A DNA stretch of 64,000 bases, taken from positions 60,140,001 to 60,204,000 of the forward strand of contig NC_077222.1 in the NCBI RefSeq assembly GCF_024763615.1. The letters run 5' to 3'. This DNA comes from Phlebotomus papatasi. Taxonomy: Eukaryota; Arthropoda; Insecta; Diptera; Psychodidae. Position numbers and translations under genes: made by a program. The notes beneath the pieces are model-generated. The model was not told where the DNA came from. It saw only the letters and a program-made list of their open reading frames with translations, and ran no database searches. Below, piece by piece: positions 61,001-64,000 of this stretch; position 1 is the first letter of the stretch, and each line of letters opens with the position of its first letter.

Positions 61001-64000
61001 CTCTTGTTAATTAATAAACTTTAGGTGAAAAATGGCATAGAATTACCCAACCAAAAATTCCGAGAATATGTAATATATTATTAAAAGGCACAAGAGAAAG
61101 TTCATGCTTGATAACCTCTGTCGTGCCAAAATTAAGTATACTTATTAAACTATGGCCTATTCCACTATTTAAAATTCGAACCTTTTTTGACATTTGGACA
61201 CTTAGCTTTTCCAAAAACTTCCCTTCTTTTAAATTTAATAGAATAGTTGATTTTAAACTATGAAATGAGATTTGACCTTGTTTGTAATATCATAATGTCC
61301 AATTCCAAGCACTATAAATAGATTGTGGATTTATGATTTCTTTGAAAAAATGTTCCATCATTAAAAAATGATTTATTTTACTTTAATAGAATCATCATCA
61401 TTATTTTCAACCGCTTATCCCTATGGCGGTCGCGAGCTGAGGACATTTAGATTAGCAACCCATGCCTGCAGATCCTCCGCCACACTCATGGTCAATCCCA
61501 AGGCGCTCCTAGGCAAGATCCTGAATTTGATTCAGCCATCTTGTCATAGGTCTGCTCCGAGGTTGATGCCTCCTCACAATGGCTATAGCTTTTCTGGGGA
61601 ATTATGTTCCCTTTAATAGAATATTTCCAAGAATTCTAATTGTACATGACATATCACTGGACAACTATCAGAGCTAATATCAATGCAATATTGTATCTTA
61701 CAAAGTTTTAGAATAAGAATTTCAGAATTTAGGATAAGAGTTTCAGAATAGAATAAGTAAACTTTGGAACTAAATAGTAGGGGGTGGTGGGGCTAGTTTG
61801 AGCAGTGNNNNNNNNNNNNNNNNNNNNNNNNNNNNNNNNNNNNNNNNNNNNNNNNNNNNNNNNNNNNNNNNNNNNNNNNNNNNNNNNNNNNNNNNNNNNN
61901 NNNNNNNNNNNNNNNNNNNNNNNNNNNNNNNNNNNNNNNNNNNNNNNNNNNNNNNNNNNNNNNNNNNNNNNNNNNNNNNNNNNNNNNNNNNNNNNNNNNN
62001 NNNNNNNNNNNNNNNNNNNNNNNNNNNNNNNNNNNNNNNNNNNNNNNNNNNNNNNNNNNNNNNNNNNNNNNNNNNNNNNNNNNNNNNNNNNNNNNNNNNN
62101 NNNNNNNNNNNNNNNNNNNNNNNNNNNNNNNNNNNNNNNNNNNNNNNNNNNNNNNNNNNNNNNNNNNNNNNNNNNNNNNNNNNNNNNNNNNNNNNNNNNN
62201 NNNNNNNNNNNNNNNNNNNNNNNNNNNNNNNNNNNNNNNNNNNNNNNNNNNNNNNNNNNNNNNNNNNNNNNNNNNNNNNNNNNNNNNNNNNNNNNNNNNN
62301 NNNNNNNCATGAAAATTCAATCTAGACATTAAAGAAGACCAATTAGCTGACTTCTTTTCTCCATGATAAACAATCCTTCATCGCAAATCAACAATTACCA
62401 TTGTAGACAGAAATCTTGATTTAAATTTCTATTTGCTTTCTCAGATGTGTTTTCTACAAAGTTTCCTGCTATTCCGGCCAATTCTCTATCTTTCTCGTTT
62501 CATGCTATAGCTATTAATGAGCCCCCAGAAGGAAGAAATTCCTGTAGAAAAATAGGTCAATTCCAACAGTAAACATTCTTCAAGTTTGAAGAATGAATTG
62601 ACTATTTCATGTAAGTTCATGGAGAATAATTAATTTCCTATAGTGGAAAACTTTGAACTATTTTTCTTTTATATTATCCTGGGGATGAAAGGTAAAAGTT
62701 AATACAAATCCAAAGATAATTTTACATGTCCTCAAAATTTTTCAAAAATTGAATTTTCCTAGAGTATTTAGAGTTTGAATGCACTATTTTATATATTATA
62801 AATTTAAAAAAAAATAAGAGCTCATTTTAAGAAACTTAGAAAACTCAACTTCAGACTCGGAACATTGGTACTTAAGTGCAATCAGTCCAAAAGTTAGCAC
62901 AGTTCTTCTACTTTAAAGGCATCGTTTTCCATCAGACTTACTAACTTCCTGTTTGAACCCAAAATACCATTTTCTTGGGATAAACTTGAGAAATATCTGG
63001 CGAAATTTCCATTCATTTGAAATCCAAGAGCTTAGGAAGTAGATGACGGAATAAAGACACCTTCTTCCGAGAAATATTATATTTACTAGTGACTTTTGGC
63101 ATTGTCAGCCACTGAATATCTACTAAAGAATGGAATAAATTCTCAATGAAACATCTTATTCTGGAAAATGTTCAGTTCGCGAGATGCATGAAATTGTATA
63201 CTTCAACATGCTCTTACAGAGGCGTCTTAAGAATGTGACTCAATGCACCGGAGATGCCACCCTCCTCCACTTGTGATTGGGACTCTTGGGAAGAAGCTTA
63301 TGGAGCGAAGCGGATGAGATGTGGTTGTGGGATTTATGGCATTTGGCGATGGCGTAATGGAGCGTCACACAATGTGTTTATTTGTTTGATGTCTGCACAA
63401 ACTGTGAAATTGCATTTGAATCCTCAATTCCAATTGATTTTCTGTGGCTCACAGGACGTCTAATGGGCTCAATCGATGCTAATACCTTTACGGCAATTGC
63501 ACTGATACCTTGCCATCTTGCTAATGGCTCTGACCCACAAGCTAATCTCAGTTCATTTAAACTGAAAAGGTATTCGATGGAAATTTTGATTTGGAATGTT
63601 TTTTTTTTTAATTTAACTTGATTGTTAATAAACTTGAAGTACCCATTATTATGAAGTTGACAAACATTATACATAAACTTTTCTTCATTAAAAAAAATCG
63701 ACAGATAATGCAGAACAACTCTACCTACTTTATATTGTTGATAGGCAAGGCCAGGAAATAACTTATTGATTTTATCAAAATTATTTCTCACGGAAGAAAA
63801 TAAAAGTCAGAGAAACCAATAAAATTAAATCTTAATTAAATACCACGCCCTGAACGTACGAAAATAAAAAGTTCACTTACCTATTAAGTTTGGTCGGGGG
63901 CGTTGCATAGGGAACTCCTAGGAAGATCTCCACAGGCTTGAGATATTTAAATGATTCCAACGGCAATATGAGTCCCTGAAGTCGTCCATGGCGCGTCTGA
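24378..64000 (-). CDS. Nlg: Neuroligin gene, partial (8 exons in window; 5' end beyond right edge)
   Basis: Neuroligins are postsynaptic adhesion proteins that bind presynaptic neurexin through a catalytically dead cholinesterase-like ectodomain. Eight exons on the minus strand splice in frame (listed separately) and give 870 residues, numbered here from the first full codon in the window. Visible are TRHGRLQGLILPLE and EIFLGVPYATPP near the start, the esterase-B signature EDCLYLN (100-106), HGESFEWNSGNPYDGS (127-142), GHGSG (210-214) where the esterase Ser is Gly, VHGEDLPYVFGAPLV with the conserved His (467), and a membrane helix at about 680-704 followed by a cytoplasmic tail. The signal peptide and first residues lie outside the window. 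The paralogue cannot be named. The gene carries a complete P element in its largest intron. Family assignment is very secure; the true C-terminus is less so. Confidence 0.95.
25285..25453. mobile_element. MITE with TAGGGGAAAGTGCCCATG termini, in the neuroligin intron
   Basis: TAGGGGAAAGTGCCCATGAT, TTGCACGGTCCC at the left and GGGACCGTGCAAAGCATGGA, CACTTTTCCCTA at the right. 169 bp; a short GCATGGGGCCGTGCAAA repeat precedes the right end. Confidence 0.8.
26221..26388. mobile_element. MITE family E, copy 2
   Basis: CTAGACACGCTTACGACTTA...CAGCTTAAGTCGTAATTGTG then TAG; inverted ends as in 20513-20647. Confidence 0.75.
26420..26643. repeat. Near-perfect 100-bp-arm hairpin in a neuroligin intron
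   Basis: Arms 26420-26519 and 26544-26643 match at 96 of 100 positions by eye. The 24-base centre contains a further small stem CAGTGG/CCACTG. Outer bases are TTGGATTCAGATCTTCCGGT / ACCGGAAGATCTGAATCCAA. A 14-bp direct repeat GATAAACTTTTTTG lies at 26409-26422 and again at 26671-26684. It would be transcribed with neuroligin pre-mRNA as a long RNA hairpin. Confidence 0.9.
27073..27312 (-). CDS. Nlg: Neuroligin exon g
   Basis: 240 bp after acceptor CGCTTGGCAG encoding residues 552-631: MKPRMKNHFRAHQLSIWLRL, IPELHRAGMEDVIARHNLF and KPDSLSRLSFLEETLKRRG. This is the end of the cholinesterase-like domain and start of the juxtamembrane stalk. Donor GTGAGATG leaves one base, matching the phase of exon h. 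Confidence 0.95.
27397..27515 (-). CDS. Nlg: Neuroligin exon f (short)
   Basis: 119 bp between acceptor AATTGTAG and donor GTATGGCT, encoding residues 512-551: GNPNEYHRQDTLLAASKERN, then ITWDEYDPVHQKYLEAG. WDEYDP...KYLEIG/AG is a standard neuroligin segment near the end of the esterase fold. It was found by splice phase and protein content because the open frame is short. Confidence 0.92.
27845..28218 (-). CDS. Nlg: Neuroligin exon e
   Basis: 374 bp encoding residues 388-511: VVNEYTDWERTSQHPIN, AAVAALSDAQFVAPLVHTGD, GPKCFFYVFDYQTKEGDYPQ, VHGEDLPYVFGAPLVDSF and SESIILFWSNFARTG. VHGEDLPYVFG aligns with the cholinesterase segment carrying the catalytic His, which is retained (467) although the Ser is lost. 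Acceptor AATTCCAG and donor GTGAGAAA are clear. Confidence 0.95.
28279..28952 (-). CDS. Nlg: Neuroligin exon d (central esterase-fold exon)
   Basis: 674 bp encoding residues 163-387, beginning GFLNANPSPHIRARVANYG. It holds MDQMAALHWVQQNIAKFGGD and then VTLAGHGSGAACINFL. In active cholinesterases the segment is GESAG; here it is GHGSG, so Gly212 stands where the nucleophilic Ser should be. This is the family's adhesion-only signature. RAILLSGSAYASWAIVEDP and the run to SEIFYT follow. Acceptor is CCTGATAG and donor ACG|GTGAGTGA; the next intron is only 60 bp. Confidence 0.95.
29018..29167 (-). CDS. Nlg: Neuroligin exon c
   Basis: 150 bp encoding residues 113-162: KKLPVVVFIHGESFEW, NSGNPYDGSVLASYGDLV and VVTLNYRLGIL. 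HGES replaces the HGGG oxyanion-hole motif of active esterases. The acceptor is CTAAAATAG after a T-rich tract, and the donor GTAGGTTA is shared with a 65-bp intron. The acceptor was chosen because it restores the phase left by exon b; the reading frame stays open further upstream, so this boundary is a little less certain than the others. Confidence 0.88.
29779..30396. mobile_element. MITE family G, copy 1, split by a nested element
   Basis: ATGGCGTCTACACACTATGA at the left and TTGCTTCTAGTGTATAGATA then TCAT at the right, as in the uninterrupted 131-bp copy at 32737-32867. The interruption is 29844-30345. Confidence 0.72.
29844..30345. mobile_element. piggyBac-type MITE, copy 1
   Basis: CCCTTTAACGACGAGAC at the left and ATCGTCTTTAAAGGG at the right, flanked by TTAA on the left and TTGA on the right. 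CCC...GGG ends on a TTAA target are typical of piggyBac-derived MITEs. A ~515-bp relative is at 37886-38400 (shared GTCTTACATCTAACC, GGGACACCGGTGTTCCAATC). Confidence 0.75.
30519..30948. mobile_element. MITE with TAGGGTAAGTGTGCCAAATT termini
   Basis: TAGGGTAAGTGTGCCAAATT, TCGGC at the left; GGCCGGAATTTGGCACACTT then ACTCTA at the right. About 430 bp within a neuroligin intron. Confidence 0.8.
31182..31399 (-). CDS. Nlg: Neuroligin exon b
   Basis: Acceptor CCTTTCAG and donor GTAAGTG bracket 218 bp encoding residues 40-112: FSPTRTTSPWDGIR, KYSAVCPQRLP, LKRLLPFLQNQSEDCLYLNV. SEDCLYLN is the second carboxylesterase-B signature, with the Cys of the first disulfide loop. Intron phases agree with both neighbours. 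Confidence 0.95.
32389..32605. mobile_element. MITE family E, copy 3
   Basis: ACAGACACAATTACGACTTA...CGAGAGACAGCTTAATG and AAGCCGTCTTTCGGTTGAAG...AGTATGTCTAG; the same imperfect inverted ends as the other two copies. Confidence 0.68.
32737..32867. mobile_element. MITE family G, copy 2 (intact)
   Basis: ATGGCTTCTACACACTAGGA and TTGCTTCTAGTGTGTAGACA then CCAT, 131 bp. Confidence 0.8.
33907..35408. mobile_element. Inverted-repeat element B, copy 2, carrying a nested MITE
   Basis: Same ends as 3697-4996 (AGGGGAGACCGGGGAGGTTT / AAACCTCCCCGGTCTCCCCT) and high similarity throughout. It is longer by the inserted MITE at 34220-34436. No conserved long reading frame. Confidence 0.9.
34220..34436. mobile_element. 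MITE inserted in element B copy 2
   Basis: AGGGGGAAGTGGGGCACC / GGTGCCCCACTTCCCCCT ends, 217 bp, and absent from element B copy 1 (compare around 4005-4020), so the insertion boundary is visible directly. Confidence 0.88.
36465..36588 (+). repeat. Probable retroposon 3' end with (TATC)n tail
   Basis: GC-richer sequence (GGTTGGTCACCAACACTAAG, ACGGCGGTGGACGCTG) ends TTGATGAATAAATTTATCTA then TCTATC. An AATAAA followed by a short microsatellite tail suggests a non-LTR retroelement or SINE end. Confidence 0.4.
37187..37380 (+). repeat. Repeat family F, copy 2
   Basis: CCAGACCTAAGGTTTATTTG...TTAGATCTTAGGGAACTGGG...CTCCAGTCTGAAAG; relatives at 7739-7932 and 50846-51046. Confidence 0.5.
37886..38400. 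mobile_element. piggyBac-type MITE, copy 2
   Basis: TCCTTTAATGACGAGACGG at the left and CGTTCTTAAAGGA followed by TTAA at the right; extended similarity to 29844-30345. Confidence 0.7.
39587..39954. mobile_element. Probable MITE with TAGGGGAAAATGGGGCAGCA terminus
   Basis: A clear left end, and repeated internal TACTGCCCCAGT words at about 39781-39811. The right end, GTTTACTTCTGCCACCTCTG, is a diverged mirror, so that boundary is approximate. Confidence 0.5.
40311..40560 (-). repeat. Probable LINE/SINE 3' end with (AAT)n tail
   Basis: On the minus strand a GC-richer body (CACCACGGGAAGGCGCTCCT, GTGCGGTCTACAATGGACTT) ends ACGATTAATAATAATAATAA, the same tail as 7695-7711. Confidence 0.45.
41370..41377. 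repeat. Target-site duplication, left copy
   Basis: GCACCCGC immediately outside the CATGG terminus of the P element; identical to 47689-47696. Eight bp is the P-element duplication length. Confidence 0.88.
41378..41408 (+). repeat. P-element terminal inverted repeat, left (3' end of the transposon gene)
   Basis: Begins CATGGAGGTAGTAATATAAG and continues GGAGACAACAT. Against the right end it shows a 12-bp identical core AATATAAGGAGA, a C/T difference at the third base and a one-base length difference at about position 8-11. The exact inner edge is approximate. Confidence 0.82.
41440..42477. other. AT-rich 3' non-coding part of the P element
   Basis: Sequence between the transposase stop and the left subterminal region. 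It is very AT-rich with long T and A runs. A minus-strand AATAAA-type signal is possible near 42390 but is not distinctive in such sequence. No coding capacity seen. Confidence 0.5.
42478..43958 (-). CDS. P transposase exon 4 (RNase H-like domain and C-terminus)
   Basis: 1481 bp after acceptor AACACAACAG, residues 461-953, to a TGA stop. VTCDGAPTNLSALRILGCHW supplies D465. MIKLVRTAI, the TLTYPDGLKLIESPRKTGFLG block, LNQDHLEMFFGQCRSRYG with E705, and a C-terminal Cys-containing part (YIGGFVTRSLQNALKCEECI) follow. This order is typical of P-element/THAP9 proteins. AT-rich sequence lies behind the stop. Confidence 0.93.
42478..47495 (-). CDS. P-element transposase with THAP domain, 953 aa, 4 exons
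   Basis: Exons 47428-47495, 46867-47171, 45243-46250 and 42478-43958 splice in phase to exactly 954 codons including the stop, without internal stops. Residues 1 to about 85 form a THAP zinc finger (CSVPQC, HKLPKD, KWVKLLNL, RICSAHF, a C2-C-H set) that in this family binds sites near the element ends. An acidic stretch, a basic Lys/Arg region and a helical Leu-rich segment follow (about 90-300). The RNase H-like domain shows HLSFDEMSIRKQ (D377), VTCDGAPTNLSALRILG (D465) and LNQDHLEMFFGQCRSRYG (E705), matching the conserved acidic positions of P/THAP9 transposases. P transposases use GTP as cofactor; I do not assign the GTP-binding residues. The start codon gives the canonical short run before the first THAP Cys. 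The frame appears intact, so activity is possible but not shown. Confidence 0.93.
44630..44945 (-). repeat. Interspersed repeat (family C) inside intron 3 of the P transposase gene
   Basis: Read on the minus strand it contains TGCTCGAACTCGTGACTTAG and then ATGCTATACCTC, as at 54900-54935. It then matches 22316-22500 (GTCAATGTACC...GAGATAGAATGTTCATATTTTG...CAAACACACGTCTTAAC). It has entered the P element's third intron, or was carried there, without harming the coding frame. Confidence 0.75.
45243..46250 (-). CDS. P transposase exon 3 (coiled linker and first part of RNase H-like domain)
   Basis: 1008 bp after acceptor TTATTTCAG (residues 125-460). It carries a low-complexity Asp/Glu/Pro region, a basic Lys/Arg helix (IKPKKRAVKRLQTKCKRQ), the FALNLNYYGPQGYNYVRKEL block and SFDEMSIRKQSEWVGGKRYG with candidate catalytic D377. 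The donor is CTAACAG|GTAAAGTT. If this intron is kept, the frame stops 15 codons later and gives a 476-residue truncated protein. Confidence 0.93.
46867..47171 (-). CDS. P transposase exon 2 (rest of THAP domain, acidic linker)
   Basis: Acceptor GAATTTCAG, then LPKDRILAAKWVKLLNL, SIRICSAHFAAEDYYK and LLRKGSVPMPQNLED. This gives the invariant Trp, the third Cys and the His of the THAP C2CH set and the trailing basic/Pro segment. A strongly acidic run (EEDDADEEIEMDYEE) follows. The donor is AATG|GTAAGAT. The intron behind exon 1 is 256 bp. Confidence 0.9.
47428..47495 (-). CDS. P transposase exon 1 (first half of THAP zinc finger)
   Basis: ATG AAG TGC opens MKCSVPQCTSGNEKV, then PNKCTFHK, supplying the first two zinc-binding Cys (CxxxxC). 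The donor AA|GTAAGTAC leaves two bases of Lys23, completed by the A at 47171. It is 68 bp, too short to be noticed as an open frame by itself. Confidence 0.88.
47659..47688 (-). repeat. P-element terminal inverted repeat, right (5' end of the transposon gene)
   Basis: Read on the minus strand it begins CACGGAGTTATAATATAAGG and continues AGATATCACA. The TATAATATAA within it lies about 180 bp before the transposase ATG and might double as a TATA-like promoter element, though that is inference. Confidence 0.82.
47689..47696. repeat. Target-site duplication, right copy
   Basis: GCACCCGC immediately after the CCGTG terminus of the P element; a perfect match to 41370-41377. Confidence 0.88.
50846..51046 (-). 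repeat. Repeat family F, copy 3 (inverted)
   Basis: On the minus strand it reads CAGATCTAAGGTTCAGTTGC...GACCTTCGGGAACCGGATTA...CCTCCAGTCTGAGATC, matching 37187-37380. Confidence 0.5.
52051..52210. mobile_element. MITE with TAGGGGAAAGTGGTCT termini
   Basis: TAGGGGAAAGTGGTCTAATA at the left and GGCAGGCCACTTTCCCCAAT at the right, 160 bp. A diverged copy lies at 19130-19294. Confidence 0.75.
53500..53830. other. GC-richer unique intronic block
   Basis: Open frames of 78 (plus) and 96 (minus) codons overlap here without recognisable domains. Composition stands out from the intron. Treated as a possible conserved non-coding block, not a gene. Confidence 0.25.
54885..55100 (+). repeat. Repeat family C, copy
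   Basis: TGTGGCAAAGCGTCCCAGGC, TGCTCGAACTCGTGACTTAG, ATGCTATACCTC...ACCGTTTGCCGG; matches 44820-44945 read on the minus strand. Confidence 0.7.
56270..56616. mobile_element. Foldback element made of ~15-bp repeats
   Basis: Left arm 56270-56415 is about nine tandem variants of AAAATCCCGAAAGCC. The right arm 56528-56604 is the inverse (GGCTTTCGGGATTTT-type units). Outer sequences GGTGGCAACC and AACCGGGACCCAC are roughly mirrored. This is the build of foldback elements. Confidence 0.75.
57815..59723. mobile_element. 1.9-kb inverted-repeat element with ~300-bp internal repeats
   Basis: Perfect 16-bp inverted ends TAGGTGAGATTCTTAA (57815-57830) and TTAAGAATCTCACCTA (59708-59723). The interior has no coding capacity but repeats a degenerate unit: a GCGCCCCTxGxGGTGG-type start (about 58439, 58739, 59028, perhaps 58105), then AGAACCGGAGATAT, then GACCCCTTATAGCTCGGGTC, then CTACAACATACTAAAATTT. 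The last 124 bp are duplicated. Confidence 0.72.
59477..59724. repeat. 124-bp tandem duplication at the right end of the 1.9-kb element
   Basis: Two near-identical units, each starting TAGCCACATATATATTCGTG and ending in the hairpin AGGTGAGATTGTTAAGAATC then TCACCTAA. The unit start recurs at 59477, 59601 and (truncated, TAGCACC) 59725, spacing 124 bp. Confidence 0.88.
61396..61590 (-). pseudogene. Relic of the 3' end of a non-LTR retrotransposon
   Basis: The minus strand gives RSRPMTRWLNQIQDLA, a stop, ERLGIDHE and, after a frameshift, AEDLQAWVANLNVL. This resembles the C-terminal RPRxRWxxxVxxDL...W segment found at the end of many LINE reverse-transcriptase proteins. It ends AAGCGGTTGAAAATAATGAT then GATGATTC, a LINE-like microsatellite tail related to 6431-6484. 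Stops and a frameshift show decay. Confidence 0.6.
61778..61807. repeat. Left end of a MITE-like element cut by the gap
   Basis: TAGGGGGTGGTGGGGCTAGT, then TTGAGCAGTG and the N run. It matches the TAGGGG-type start of other elements here. Confidence 0.4.
61808..62307. other. Assembly gap, 500 N
   Basis: Exactly 500 unknown bases, probably a nominal gap size. Reading frames across it have no meaning. Confidence 0.99.
62308..63880. other. Intronic sequence next to neuroligin exon a
   Basis: No repeat of note. A minus-strand frame of 137 codons (63378-63791) has no recognisable domain, and its N-terminal half is low-complexity AT-rich translation. The GC-richer stretch 63240-63560 could be conserved non-coding DNA. 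Confidence 0.35.
63881..64000 (-). CDS. Nlg: Neuroligin exon a (partial, runs off right edge)
   Basis: Reads QTRHGRLQGLILPLE, then KPVEIFLGVPYATPPTKLN, the start of the mature cholinesterase-like domain of neuroligins (residues 1-39 in window numbering). It ends AATAG followed by the donor GTAAGTG, leaving two bases of the next codon. These join with the first base of the exon at 31399 to make Arg40, continuing R-F-S-P-T-R as expected. The intron that follows is about 32.5 kb. Confidence 0.93.

Larger units (their letters stand above)
31400..63880 (-). other. Giant neuroligin intron (about 32.5 kb)
   Basis: Bounded by a consensus donor (GTAAGTG, ends 63880) and acceptor (TTTCAG). It contains the P element, several MITEs, a foldback element, a 1.9-kb inverted-repeat element, LINE tails and the assembly gap. 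The parts not listed separately (for example 31400-32388, 35409-36464, 38401-39586, 47697-50845, 52211-54884, 59725-61395) are AT-rich with no convincing coding sequence. Confidence 0.85.

Noticed and set aside
61729..62332. Four reading frames of 175-193 codons on both strands
   Set aside because: They consist almost entirely of the N gap and carry no information.
63378..63791. Minus-strand frame of 137 codons just inside the neuroligin intron
   Set aside because: Low-complexity first half and no known motif. It begins downstream of a strong donor at 63880, so it would be intronic.

Overview
The window looks like a piece of an AT-rich insect genome, most likely a fly (Diptera). The evidence is an insect-type neuroligin split into short exons, a complete P-superfamily DNA transposon, and many short inverted-repeat (MITE-like) elements. 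Nothing in it is bacterial or viral, and there are no operons, CRISPR arrays or recognisable tRNA/rRNA genes. The species cannot be fixed from the sequence; a nematoceran such as a sand fly is only a guess. There is one assembly gap of exactly 500 N (61808-62307).

Two protein-coding genes are well supported, both on the minus strand. The first is a neuroligin gene whose exons run from beyond the right edge (partial exon 63881-64000) through 31182-31399, 29018-29167, 28279-28952, 27845-28218, 27397-27515 and 27073-27312 to 24378-25096. All splice sites are GT/AG and all phases match. The visible part encodes 870 residues: a cholinesterase-like ectodomain lacking the catalytic serine, a short Ser/Thr-rich stalk, one membrane helix and a cytoplasmic tail. 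The tail exon ends in a possible further splice donor, so the gene may continue leftwards.

The second gene lies in the roughly 32.5-kb intron of the first. It is a 6311-bp P-type transposon (41378-47688) with CA...TG ends, imperfect terminal inverted repeats and a perfect 8-bp target duplication. Its four exons join without a frameshift or stop into a 953-residue transposase with an N-terminal THAP zinc finger, a basic/coiled linker and an RNase H-like domain. Candidate catalytic residues are D377, D465 and E705. It sits in the same orientation as neuroligin.

Layout: 1-24377 is non-coding sequence downstream of the neuroligin tail exon, dominated by MITEs, nested insertions, LINE-tail fragments and a few GC-richer unique blocks. 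24378-31399 holds most neuroligin exons, with a 100-bp-arm hairpin in the 25-27 kb intron. 31400-63880 is the long intron, holding the P element, a second copy of a 1.3-kb inverted-repeat element, several MITEs, a foldback element, a 1.9-kb inverted-repeat element built of degenerate ~300-bp repeats, and a LINE relic. 63881-64000 is the upstream neuroligin exon. Many of the MITEs belong to different families but share the terminal motif TAGGGG...CCCCTA, and several are inserted in one another, so relative ages can be read.
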